Shown here one piece after another: positions 25,408-35,577 of a DNA stretch of 64,000 bases. The position numbers and the translations under genes are program-made. Under the pieces are notes generated by a model, which saw only the letters and a program-made list of their open reading frames with translations, was not told the DNA's origin and ran no database searches. This stretch comes from Isoetes taiwanensis (Eukaryota; Streptophyta; Lycopodiopsida; Isoetales; Isoetaceae), in assembly GCA_021234155.1 (NCBI GenBank), contig JAJEKV010000052.1, forward strand, positions 5,704,380 through 5,768,379, read 5' to 3'. How positions within the stretch are numbered: position 1 is the stretch's first letter; each line of letters begins with the position of its first letter.

Positions 25408-25884
25408 TTGCAGCATTTACGACAAAGACACTCGTCATCACTGGTAGAACTCCATTCTTTGTTTTTGAAGGATTGTTGGTGGTATATCGAAATAACACCT
25501 TGTGGAAAAGAAAAAGATCTGTTTTTGTGGCAAAGGGATAAAAGAAGTTCCGGCAACAAGTATAAGAAGGTCGGTGTGGTCCTCTCTGTTGCTACACCAG
25601 ATCCAAGACATGTTACTTTGTATGTGGAAGACGTGTTGAAGGGAAAATTTTACCACACCAGGAAATTGTCAGTCTCTAATTATTCTTCTACATCGATGAG
25701 CAAGGCCAAGGGAACTGACAAAAGGCCCGCACCTGTAAATTGCCAGAACTTGGGCTGGAAGGATTTGGAGGGGATGAAGGAGGCCGGAATGCTCACTTCA
25801 AGGGAGCTCGGAATGGAGATTTCCAAGGTGAGGGACAAGCTCTTTAACACAGGGATGTTCACATCTAACGTGCTTAAGACTTAA
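25408..25884 (+). CDS. Uncharacterised ORF, 158 codons
   Basis: An open frame of 158 codons from ATG 25408 to a TAA at 25882. The composition is protein-like (Lys/Arg/Ser rich; peptides KKVGVVLSVATPDPRHVTLY and NLGWKDLEGMKEAGML). No domain, signal peptide or membrane segment is recognised. The frame is not continued after the stop, although coding-like pieces follow on the same strand at 26100-26390 and 26833-28220, so it may be one exon or one surviving piece of a larger decayed gene. Function unknown. Confidence 0.35.
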   Translation: MQHLRQRHSSSLVELHSLFLKDCWWYIEITPCGKEKDLFLWQRDKRSSGNKYKKVGVVLSVATPDPRHVTLYVEDVLKGKFYHTRKLSVSNYSSTSMSKAKGTDKRPAPVNCQNLGWKDLEGMKEAGMLTSRELGMEISKVRDKLFNTGMFTSNVLKT

Positions 25885-26832
25885 AGGACTCAACAGTTAC
25901 GAAGGATGTTGTTGAGAGAGAGAAAGTCTAGAGAAGAGTGCAAGTGGGAAAACTGAAAGCACTCCAAAGGATTCCGATGTGGGAGGTGACGAAATGGTAG
26001 ACTCCTAGTTCTTGGATCCAGACGACCAAATAAAGAAGTCGCAGAGGGGGGCCCAAAAGATGGAGCGCCTAGTTTCATCCACTGAGGATTGACCACAAGT
26101 TGCTACTGGACATAAGACGGTTGAAGATTTGCACTAGTGATGCAGTCCTCTTCAACCATAGGGAATTTAATCCAGCTCACATGCTAGAGATTCCCTCATG
26201 GTGGGTCGATTCGTTCGCGGATCAATGCTGCGGGCGTTATACCATTCAGCGAGCTACATGTGGAAGTTGTTCAGGTGGAGCGGGGAAGACACGAAGGGCA
26301 AAGATGTGGGGTTGGGTTGTGGATGAATTGGCATTCGTGAGGGCAGCACAAGTGTTACGAGGCGAGAAAGGAGGTCCCGCAGAGGATTAAGGATCGGTAT
26401 TCCAAAGCGAATCGCAGTTCTCTCTCGTAGGATACACCACCCATAGAGCTTGCAAATTGTTGTCGAGAATACAATAGCAGCAAGTGCGGCTACATAAAGT
26501 ATTTTTACTCGGCCCACACCGAGGCGATTCTGACTTCCTTGAGTCGGCCCCCCATCCTCTGTTTTTGTCTTCCTCACAGGTATTTATTCACTACGCGATG
26601 AGAAATATCAAACACAATTCTTGCTATCTTGAGAGAGGTCTCCCTTAGGTTGGGGACTTTGCACCCTCGTTTTTGTCTTCCTCGAGAATTCTGGACTCCG
26701 CGGTCGAGAATACCTGGACCCTAAATTCTTGCTATGCGAGGAGCTTTTCTAATTGGGGGACTTTCTGGGCTGGCGAAGTCGAGAAAGCTAAACCCTCAGA
26801 TGTTCTCTTCCCATGGATTATTAAAATAACCG

Positions 26833-28221
26833 TTGCGGCGTAGTTCCATTTATTCATTGCAGCCCTGTATCCTACCCGTGATCGTGCACGCTTCGAAAGC
26901 AATGTGGAAGGCATTGGGTTGTCATCATCGGCGACCTAAAAACAAGGCTCCCTCAGACAAGTGGAAGACCTTCGAGAAACTGTGTAGATATGTTCTTCTG
27001 GAAGCCAAGAAGATGATGAGGGGGATGATAAAGATGAGAAAAAGAAGAGAACACCAAGAAAGGGCAGAGAATCCCTATCTGACAAATATGACCTCATTCT
27101 GTGCAGTGAGGCAGTCTGGGTAATATGGATTGAGATCTGGGCTCTCTGGACAAGAGGCAAGCTTAAGGACAGCAATGGAGAATTGCCAACAAGGCCAGAC
27201 CCAAAGTTGTTCGTTCGACAAAGCGGATCCATGAAAAAGGATCTGAGGGCCTCATGGACAAAGAAATGCTTGACCTCTGAGGGCAAAAATCACGGATGGG
27301 ACAATCATGCTAAGGAAGACTAAAAGTTCAAAAATGCAGGATGCAACGGATTATGCCACAGTCCTGATGAGACGACGTGCCTTGGAAGAAGGCATCGCAG
27401 AATTCTGCAATGTGCATTCAATGCATGCCATGATTTTGATTACTATAAGGAGAAGGTCGTGCTTGATGAGGATGATATGAAGGAGTTGAACCGGCTATGC
27501 CAACCCTACATCAACAAGAAGCTTAAACAGAACGTCAAAACCGCCTCCTTTCTTGAACGTGCTATGGCACTTTTGAAGTGGAAGCTTGGATACGGGTGGT
27601 GCCATTTAAGAAGAACGATAGCTCCCCTCCCTTCTTGGTAACCTTGGGTCACAAGGGATTCGATGGTCTGGAACTAGTGGCTGGGCCTGTGCACTATTTG
27701 CCATGAATATGATCGAAGACCCCATCCTATTTTATGAAAAAACTGACATTGAGCAGTGGTATAAGACGTGTCTGGATATGATCGAGCTAGATACATTCAG
27801 TTTCCTTATCTTCTGCATGCCGAGCAATCAGACAACTGTTGTCTCACAATGGGCAGCGGATATTAATTTCAGCAACAAAGTCATGTATTCCATATACGAG
27901 CTGGAACATGCGTGTAAACTTGGCCTGCTAAAGGCACCAAGTCTTGCCAACATAATTTTGGTTCTGGTTTCAAGGTCGAATGCAGACTTGGACAAGTGGT
28001 AGCCAAGCAAGCACCACTACATCGATAAGTTCATGATTTCTCAGGAGCATATGGAACCCTGGAAGGGCAGCATGTTTATGGAGGATGTGCCATTGCTTGA
28101 CAAAGTCAGCACTGATGGTGCGATAGGTCTGATACATAGAATTCCTATCCGACCGAGAGTTATTAAGTACTTCATTACAAGCTTGGTTTCTAAGGCATTC
28201 CCTTTAGATAGAAGAGCTTGA
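26833..28221 (+). pseudogene. Decayed coding region of unknown family
   Basis: Plus-strand coding-like peptides succeed one another in shifting frames: 26833-27123 (96 codons, basic), 27100-27320 (IWIEIWALWTRGKLKDSNGE), 27459-27641 (DDMKELNRLCQPYINKKLKQ), 27703-28002 (99 codons, DPILFYEKTDIEQWYKTCLD) and 28033-28221 (62 codons). The peptides have ordinary protein composition and follow each other with little spacer, which suggests one ancestral gene broken by several frameshifts and stops. I do not recognise the protein. Its 3' end abuts AT-rich DNA and the 28.9-31.0 kb duplication. A captured host gene or an unknown transposon ORF are equally possible. Confidence 0.4.
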
Positions 28222-28945
28222 AACAAAAACACCAAGAACCATTATCCACTTGAAAAGTGCAAAGCACAAAAATCTGCAGCCATAACTCTCCGTAAAGCCT
28301 AAGCTACCTAACCATTCACTTTCCCTCAATTGCAGGTCCACTTCATGAGAGATCAATAATGCTCCCATGGCGCTAGAGCTCGAACTCTTGTAGTGACAGT
28401 CACCATCACTTAACCGGTAGAACAGAAATAAATGGGTAGAATAGAAGTAGAACGAACTGACCTGTTACAGAGTAAGGTAGAACAGAAATAGGATGAACTG
28501 ACCTCTTACAGAATAAATAGGTAGAGGTCATGTATATGTACATGTATCATTTACTTTCTATATCTTAACAATTATCAATTTTTTTTTTAACAATCACTTA
28601 TTATGTTTTAGGCTTTTAAGGGAGCAGGGAAATCATACTTCACGAAATGTTGGCAATTATGATGCTTTTGTAAAGATAGAACGAGTTACTTTTTTTTTTC
28701 ATTTATTTTGATATATGTTTTGAGAATATTTGTAGCTCCATTCTTACACGGTAGTGAATTTTAGATCGGCACAACCGAGTGCCATTTGTTCGTTCATGTT
28801 GTAGTCTTGCTGAGCTCGACATTTCTTCTCGGGCTTGGACATAAGATAACTGCGTTACATGCATATGATAGTATTAAAATATGAGACTTTTGATGAGTTT
28901 TTTTCTATTTTTTAGTGCTCCCTTGACTTGAAAACAACTCGCTTT

Positions 28946-29693
28946 TGAGTGGCAAAGAGGATGATGACATGTTTAACAAAATTTGAATTTATTCAAATCT
29001 AATAGATATATGTGAAGGATAACATGATAAAATTATATGTAATTCTATTTTTTTAAAATATTTAAAGAAAGTTCTAAATTGATATTGATTAAATAATTAC
29101 ATTTATGTTTGAAGTATGTATCATTATGTTTATGTTTCGATTAAAAAAAAGAATTGAATAGTTTATTATTGATTTATTCAATATTTATTATTAAACCATT
29201 AACTTTATCATTTAATTAATTTCAACCTAAAACTTTTCTTAAAGTGTTTTAAAAAATATAAAAATTTGTAAATTGTGAAAATTCTCATAATATTTTTAAG
29301 TTATCACTTATCAAACCATTGAATATCATTTAGAAATTATCATGATTGCCAAATTTTAAATTTGTTAAATCACTGAAAATTGAAATCTTATATCCTTGAA
29401 ATATTTAATTCTAAATAGATAAAATTAGTTTAAAAAAGAATTTTATACTTTAATAACTATTAAAGTGTTTATTTAAAGATAAACTTATATAATTAGAACT
29501 TATAAAAAGCATATCTTAAATATACATATGCTTACTATACGTATATTATCAAAAGCATATCTAAATTGACAAAAAAAAGAATGTCGACACATTTATCGAG
29601 ATAACTGTAAGTAAAGGAGAAGGAGAACAGGTTTTACAATCATGATACATGCAAAGCAAACATTAATAGCACCTGCAATCCCATGTCTATGTG
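28946..29693 (+). repeat. Direct duplication, left copy (about 748 bp)
   Basis: Starts GAGTGGCAAAGAGGATGATG and ends CCCATGTCTATGTG. Nearly identical to 30169-31011 except for about 95 bp present only in the right copy. AT-rich and mostly non-coding. The minus-strand ORF at 29593-29946 runs across its right boundary, so the left copy keeps the original junction at that side. Confidence 0.93.
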
Positions 29694-29946
29694 ATATCCC
29701 TATGTCATAAATAAGGCATGAAGAAACAGTAAGTCCAAGGGCATACTTTCGACACCACATGTGACCCCTCAAAATTTGGACTTTTACTGTTTTCTCTCTC
29801 CAGTCAATTGCCTTGTTCAAAATTATGACAATAAAAATGGCAACAATAATTAGCCAAACTATAAGCACGGTGACCCATGGCAACGCACCTGATGGTGGTC
29901 CAAAAATCACTATTTGTATATAAAAGACTGATTGGCACCAACACAT
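29593..29946 (-). CDS. Membrane-protein-like ORF, 117 codons, probable exon remnant
   Basis: Minus-strand ORF with two strongly hydrophobic stretches: residues about 24-44 (WVTVLIVWLIIVAIFIVIIL) and about 89-113 (INVCFACIMIVKPVLLLLYL), separated by a basic, Trp/Arg-containing loop. The pattern recalls the C-terminal membrane region of glucan (callose) synthases, but the likeness is weak and no catalytic motif is present. The 3' quarter lies in the duplicated segment. It may be an exon relic. Confidence 0.3.
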   Translation of the reverse strand: MCWCQSVFYIQIVIFGPPSGALPWVTVLIVWLIIVAIFIVIILNKAIDWREKTVKVQILRGHMWCRKYALGLTVSSCLIYDIGISHRHGIAGAINVCFACIMIVKPVLLLLYLQLSR

Positions 29947-30168
29947 GCAAGTTGGCCTCTAAATAGCGAGAGTTTGATCAGCCTCTGAGATTTCACCTTG
30001 TATCATTTACATTTGCCATTCCAGAGCTTTCTCATTGCAGGATGCAGAGGGTAGATGCCATTCCTTCTATTGTTCATCATAAAGTTCTGCCCATAATTTT
30101 GACATCTAAAAGGGAAAAAAAAACATATTTATTTAAAACCATCTTAGAAAAACATAAGGAAACAAAAT

Positions 30169-31011
30169 GAGTGGCAAAGAGAATGATGACATGTTTAACA
30201 AAATTTGAATTTATTCAAATCTAATAGATATACGTGAAGGATAACATGATAAAATTATATATAATTTTACTCTTACTGATAAAAGTATAAAATTACTTTC
30301 TAAACTAATTTTCATTCTAATCTATTTAAAATTAAATTTTGATCTAAGATAAATTTTGTATGATTAAAATGCTATTTTTTAAAAATATTTAAAAAAAGTT
30401 CTAAATTGATATTAATTAAATGATTACATTTATGTTTAAACTATATATCATTATGTTTATGTTTCGATTTAAAAAAAAATTTGAATAGTTTATTATTCAA
30501 TATTTATTATTAAACCATTAACTTTATCATTTAATTAATTTCAATCTAAAACTTTTCTTAAAGTGTTTTAAAAAATATAAAAATTTGTAAATTGTGAAAA
30601 TTCTCATAATATTTTTAAGTTATCACTTATCAAACCATCGAATATCACTTAGAAATTATCATGATTGTCAAATTTGAAATTTGTTAAATCACTGAATATT
30701 GAAATCTTATATCCTTGAAATATTTAATTCTAAATAGATAAAATTAGTTTGAAAAAGAATTTTATACTTTAATAACAATTAAAGTGTTTATTTAAAGATA
30801 AACTTATATAATTAGAACTTATAAAAAGCATATCTTAAATATACATATGCTTACTATACATATATTATCAAAAGCATATCTAAATTGACAAAAAAAGAAT
30901 GTCGACACATTTATCGAGATAACTGTAAGTAAAGGAGAAAGAGAACAAGTGCTACAATCATGATACATGCAAAGCAAACATAAATAGCACCTGCAATCCC
31001 ATGTCTATGTG
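30169..31011 (+). repeat. Direct duplication, right copy (about 843 bp)
   Basis: Partner of 28946-29693. It holds about 95 extra bases at about 30268-30363 lacking in the left copy, and differs otherwise by scattered single changes. Together with the 475 bp between the copies this looks like a partial tandem duplication of a unit of about 1.2 kb. Confidence 0.93.
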
Positions 31012-31044
31012 GTAGAGGGAGATCAGATTGTATGCGAGTGATAT

Positions 31045-31254
31045 ATGAATTGCTTATTCTCTCAAGGGGCTATGCTTTATGGAATGAAACCAATTTTAGT
31101 GGTTGGAAACAAGGACCTGGTTGAGACCATTACGTCATACCCGATCTGCCTTGACACCATTTTCGGGGACGGAAGATCGCTTGAAGTCGTGGGGACGAAG
31201 ATGACGGAGATAAAGATGACAGTCAAGGTGAACCCTCACATATCAAAGGTTTAG
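31045..31254 (+). CDS. Short ORF upstream of the phosphatase relic, 69 codons
   Basis: ORF with protein-like composition (KPILVVGNKDLVETITSYPI) ending at a TAG 330 bp before the phosphatase domain. It may be an upstream exon or fragment of the same decayed gene, but no splice signals were confirmed and no family is recognised. Confidence 0.25.
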   Translation: MNCLFSQGAMLYGMKPILVVGNKDLVETITSYPICLDTIFGDGRSLEVVGTKMTEIKMTVKVNPHISKV

Positions 31255-31320
31255 ACGAACTCGCAGCGGAACAAATAATGGAGAATCTTCAACTGAGGTG
31301 AGTTTATTTTCCTTTCCGAG

Positions 31321-31350
31321 GGTTTCTCGACTCGCGAGTCGCGAAATCCT
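31321..31350. repeat. Palindromic hairpin motif, copy 1
   Basis: Core TCTCGACTCGCGAGTCGCGA; CGACTCGCGAGTCG is a perfect 14-base palindrome and the flanks extend the stem imperfectly. Confidence 0.8.
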
Positions 31351-31387
31351 CAAGTCTTAATGTTTTTCCGATTTCTCACATGAATCC

Positions 31388-31414
31388 TTTCTTGACTCGT
31401 GAGTCGAGACCCTC
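31388..31414. repeat. Palindromic hairpin motif, copy 2
   Basis: Core CTTGACTCGTGAGTCGAG, the same palindrome with minor changes, about 65 bp after copy 1. Confidence 0.75.
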
Positions 31415-31589
31415 CTTTCGTAACTGATGGCCTTCATCATTTCGGAGACATCGAGCGTAATCAATCTGGATCATTGTCACGATCACAGGGATCTGCTGGC
31501 GATTCAATTGCACAGGAGAATACTGCATCCAAAAAGGGTAGTCCAGTATAAGACAGTGGGACCATCAAGAAAGGACCTGAAAAAATAAT

Positions 31590-32299
31590 GATCTCGGCTC
31601 TGGATCCCGATCAAGAAGAAATCTGATCAGAGCTAAACTTGAACTATCCAGACAGGCCCACCAAACTTGTAATTTTTGACATCAATGGAGTCTTGGCTGC
31701 AGTATACTACAATGGTGATGTCCCTGAGCTTAACACCTCACAGAAGCCGACAAAGGCAGGGTCTAAGATTGTCTATTCTCAGCCTTGAGCAAAAGAGATT
31801 ATTCAATGGTGCCTGGACCGGGGATTCGAAGTGGCCATATGGTCTTGTATGGCAAAGAAAAACGTTGTCAATGTCTTTGATGTACTCGACCTGCCCGTTT
31901 TGAAGTTCAAATTTGTTTGGGAAAACGAAAGGGTCGAGCATGTGTCAGACCTCAATCCAGCCATCACAAAGGAGAAGCCTATTATGGTGAAAAGGCTGAA
32001 AAGGGTTTATAAAGCATATCAGGATTATAACAAACACAACACGCTGATCATAGGTGACTCCGCCTACAAGTGCTATCATAACTCGGACAATACAAATCAT
32101 TGCAAAGAGTTATCGACCAGAAGAGCATGAAACGGATAAGTGGTTGCCTTACAATCTCATTTCAGTGTTGATGGAATCCCTGTTTTCCATTCGTGTGGCC
32201 GATGTGAATAGGAACTATTCGAACCTCAAGCAGGTTGATCCAGAGAGCAGCGCGATCATGAGGGCTATGGACGGGAAATATTATGGTGATCAAGATTAG
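31590..32299 (+). pseudogene. FCP1/NIF-type (HAD) phosphatase relic
   Basis: Plus-strand FCP1-homology domain of the plant NIF-like group, HAD-type phosphatases that act on protein substrates. Landmarks in order: TKLVIFDINGVLAAV near 31660 (motif I; the second Asp of the classic DxDxT is Asn here, as I recall for plant members), WCLDRGFEVAIWSCMAKKNV near 31805-31865, FVWENERV near 31911, NTLIIGDSAYKCYHNSDN near 32038-32091 (motif III, Asp kept) and YRPEEHETDKWLPYNLI near 32110-32160, ending at a TAG near 32297. Two in-frame TGA codons (31624, 31786) and a frame change near 32095 make it a pseudogene unless introns or sequence errors explain them. Both TGAs could come from CGA by CpG deamination. 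Four hairpin motifs lie around it. Confidence 0.72.
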
Positions 32300-32403
32300 T
32301 GACCTCTGATTTCAGATAGCAAAATTTTGTGAAGTTTTGAAAGAAATATGAACAATTGTACTTCATTCTGTAACAAAAAAACTTGTACATTGATTTTCTA
32401 GGG

Positions 32404-32431
32404 CCTTTCTCGACTCGCAAGTCGAGAAAGG
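32404..32431. repeat. Palindromic hairpin motif, copy 3
   Basis: The best copy: two perfectly complementary 12-base arms (CCTTTCTCGACT and AGTCGAGAAAGG) separated by CGCA. It lies about 105 bp after the end of the phosphatase reading frame. Confidence 0.85.
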
Positions 32432-32656
32432 CGCTGCTTGTCTTAATGATGAGACCGTTTATATGCTTCTTTGTGTGATTGGATGCAGCTATATGGAATG
32501 AATGCTCTCCAATCTATTTTGAATTTGCATCCTTTTCTTCATACTCATGACTAATGGCACCATAATTGTTAATCATAGACTCTCTTTGTTCTAGGTGGCT
32601 CGACACATGGCACAGATCCCCTCAGGCTACACTCTTACCAGGGCTTTGGGATAAGC

Positions 32657-33028
32657 TTGCTCGTGATTGCAGATGCTATGGGACCTCAAAAGATGAGGAA
32701 GAGAGGAAGAACATTTTGCAACTCCAGAAAGCTACATCAAAGGATCTTGCAAACATTGCATGACATCCACGGAGGTTGGGGAACGAGCATATTCGACTTG
32801 GTGATTGATGAAAAGATGCAAGAGGAGGGTGGAGAAATAGGTTGGACAGGCCAGCGGGTAGCTCACGAGGCACCTCCTCGTGAGGCATTTCACGTTCTTC
32901 AAGTAGCCCCCAAAGCTTATAGACGGCAAGAAGAAGCCCCGCACATTCTTCCAGTAAGGTGGACCACCTACCATAATGATGTAACTGTAGTGACAGCAAG
33001 ACCGCCATGGTTTCTGCGTCCGATGTAA
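32657..33028 (+). CDS. Uncharacterised ORF downstream of the phosphatase relic, 123 codons
   Basis: Plus-strand ORF, hydrophilic, with peptides such as GGWGTSIFDLVIDEKMQEEG and PHILPVRWTTYHNDVTVVTA. The opposite strand is also open over the same span, so chance cannot be excluded. It is followed by an AT-rich stretch with an AATAAA-like signal near 33055. No known domain. Confidence 0.25.
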   Translation: MLVIADAMGPQKMRKRGRTFCNSRKLHQRILQTLHDIHGGWGTSIFDLVIDEKMQEEGGEIGWTGQRVAHEAPPREAFHVLQVAPKAYRRQEEAPHILPVRWTTYHNDVTVVTARPPWFLRPM

Positions 33029-33130
33029 AATATGTTGTAACTATTTCATTTATTAATAAAAATTCTTTTTCAACTACAACTTTGTTTTCAATGTGCACTG
33101 AAATTCCTTCGTTTGAATTGTATTCTTGGT

Positions 33131-33156
33131 GTTCTCGACTCGCGATCCGAGAAAAT
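33131..33156. repeat. Palindromic hairpin motif, copy 4
   Basis: Core TTCTCGACTCGCGATCCGAG, a degenerate copy of the same motif. Two still weaker relatives containing GTCGAGAA occur near 26700 and 26780. Confidence 0.65.
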
Positions 33157-33159
33157 AGG

Positions 33160-34084
33160 GGGAAAGATACAGGATGCTTGGACCCAACCTAACATATAAA
33201 TACTCAAATTTTGGATAGTTATAGAGGCCGAAAACTTTTCCCTCGTCCTTTTCGTGTAAAATAACAGGGTTCCAAACAAACGTGGAATGGCATGTGACCC
33301 ACTTTAATTAAATGTGACTTCTTTCCTCCCCAATAAGCAATTGCTATCGTCATAAACATTGCCTTGCAAAAGGCACATCATTGAATGCTTTAATCCTGCT
33401 TTAATCTGGTGGGGTTTTGATGATTGTCTCTCTAGCTTGCTCATCTAGTAACAACAATGGTTGCCATTTCTGCAGCTCTTTCAAAATTGCTATCCCCAAG
33501 TTCTTTGAAGAACGAATTGGTATCTAATGTGTCAATTATATATGGTGTATGAGCTGGCGAAGAAAAAGTGCGATTTGAAAACTCTTCAAGGAACCCATGA
33601 AGACCCTCATGTATTATCCTTTCAACTTGTGCATACTAACTGAGAATCCCTTTAACATTGACATTAACAAACATCTTTTATAAATAAGCACAATCTCATA
33701 CCTTTGCAGAAACCCCGGGGGTTCACCTATACTACATGTGCATATGCCATCTTCATTCCTCCGGTTAACAAAAAACCCATGGTATATGAGATCAGTTTGA
33801 CAAAACACCATTCTTATATGACTAACCAATGGCCCGAACATACAACCCATGTTGTAGATTTACGAGCCAATAGCACATTCCAAAGCAACCTTTCCTTGCA
33901 TATAGGACGGCCTGTATCTGATCTTTCTTATATGTCTTAATATAAGTAGTATGATTATAATTATTATCAATATTACCACCATAATCTATCTGAATAATGA
34001 TGTAATTATCATTATCACAATAATCTATCTAAAAAAGAATTTAATGCTGGGGGAATCAGCGCTTCGTGCACCTTTGGGAGTCAA
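33160..34084. other. Stretch with no recognised gene
   Basis: AT-rich sequence without a convincing coding frame; short ORFs on both strands overlap each other. The end (33940-34035) is an ATTAT/AATCTATCT-rich low-complexity patch. Confidence 0.5.
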
Positions 34085-34660
34085 ACCCATATGTAGTACA
34101 ATAACAGGGGGGTCCAGGGGGATTTGATATAAATGCATAAATCACTATCCCTGAGACCCTAGACCATACCCCTAAAACATTTGAATAGGTTATTATTGGA
34201 AAAAAAAAAAAAACATAGATTCAATAGAAAAAAAAAGCATGTTGCTGGTAGCATTGGTTAAAGCATTTTTATTAGGATATATTGAATTATTTTGATAGAG
34301 GTTCGAGTCTCCGTATCTCAAAAACTAAAATCTTAAGCGAATCCGTATAGAGAGAAGTCTCCATATTTCATATTCCATGTTTCAAAATCATAGGCATTCC
34401 TAGTCATAAATGACCATAATCTAAACAAGAGCACCCAGAGGCTCGAACATACAATCTGGGCCATACGATAGATAGATCGGACGATTGACATAGTCCAGGG
34501 TGCACCTCGTTTAGAATATGTAGCACAATAACAGGGGGTTTCAGGGGGATTTGATATAGATGCATAAATCACTATCCCCGAGACCATAGACCATACCCCT
34601 AAAACATTTGAATAGATTATTATTGAGAAAAAAAAAAACATTCAATAGAAATTTCTCTTT
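34085..34660 (+). repeat. Dispersed 435-bp repeat with tRNA-like boxes, locus 1 (about 1.3 units)
   Basis: A unit beginning ATATGTAG(C/T)A(C/A)AATAACAGGGG at about 34090 starts again at about 34519, so the units are in tandem with a period of about 430 bp; the second is cut off near 34660. Inside the first unit, about 34240-34320, there is a tRNA-like arrangement: a box-A-like GCTGGTAGCATTGG followed about 50 bp later by a box-B-like GAGGTTCGAGTCTCC. The same unit occurs at 59093-59800. This suggests a SINE-like element or a small nonautonomous repeat amplified in tandem. Confidence 0.75.
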
Positions 34661-34739
34661 TATACGAGTATCTGTTGCATTTTTAGATTCAGATTCCATA
34701 GGGGGCATTATTGTCTGAAATGGGAGATTTGAAGTATTT

Positions 34740-35000
34740 CAGTACAACAGGAGTTCAAAAAGGGCATTTCATAAACTTTGATTTACGTTTACGTTTACCT
34801 AGTTTAAGTTTACGAACAGTGGAAAGGGCATTTCGTAAATCCTGACAAACCTCAAGGGCATCCTGTTGAGCATGAAAAACAATCATAGATACGTATACGC
34901 CCCTTAGGGGCATTTCGTGAAAAATAAAAACTTAAGGACATGATGGAAAACATGTGAAAACATAAAGGCATTTCATAGCTTTTCCATATAATAAATATCT
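34740..35000. repeat. Recurring AAGGGCATTTCGTAAA-like motif
   Basis: Variants of GGGCATTTCRTRAA occur five times (near 34765, 34827, 34855 partial, 34908 and 34963) at irregular spacings of 30-80 bp. Interspersed short repeat of unknown role. Confidence 0.5.
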
Positions 35001-35217
35001 TCTCATCATCATGACATATATAAAGCATGTTCCTTTTTAGCTTCTTTCTATTTTCTTTGATGCAAAAAAAAACTTGGGAGAGACACGTGTCTTTAAAAAA
35101 AAATGAAAAAGAGGAGGATGGCGGGAATTGGGCGGAAGGATTGCCCATTTCCCCGATTCTGAGGCGGAAGTACCTCTGCAAAAACGCAACTTCTGAGGGG
35201 CAAAATTTTTAGTCTTC

Positions 35218-35577
35218 TTGCCGTCCCATGCTACTTGCTCTTTTACTTTAGCTATCATCCGAATTCTGACTGAATATCTGATTTATCAATGTTGCAACCA
35301 TCGTAGATATGTTGAACTCCCGCCCTTGCATTTTTCCCCACTTGACGCGGTTTCGAAATGCCGATCTAAAAAATCCTCATACTTTTGCAAATCACCCCCG
35401 TTCGCAATCCGTGAGATAATTCAAGGAGTAAAACATGTGGGTTCAAGGGCGAAAATGGATCTATGTGGATCATTATGCGGATTCATGTTTGGATCACATA
35501 ATCAAGGATCCGTCTTTGAAGAATTGTTTACTCTGAGGGAAATTTGGGCGTACATGAAGATCCGTGGAAGCCATTAA
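35218..35577 (+). CDS. Uncharacterised ORF, 119 codons
   Basis: An open frame with a Cys- and Ser-rich first half and no recognised domain. The surrounding 35-39 kb has no other supported gene, so this may be chance or a relic. Kept as a low-confidence entry because it is the longest open frame of this stretch on the plus strand. Confidence 0.15.
   Translation: MPSHATCSFTLAIIRILTEYLIYQCCNHRRYVELPPLHFSPLDAVSKCRSKKSSYFCKSPPFAIREIIQGVKHVGSRAKMDLCGSLCGFMFGSHNQGSVFEELFTLREIWAYMKIRGSH

Noticed and set aside
29593-29946. Callose synthase C-terminus
   Set aside because: Two hydrophobic segments and a loose likeness only; no diagnostic motif, so left as an unassigned membrane-protein-like ORF.
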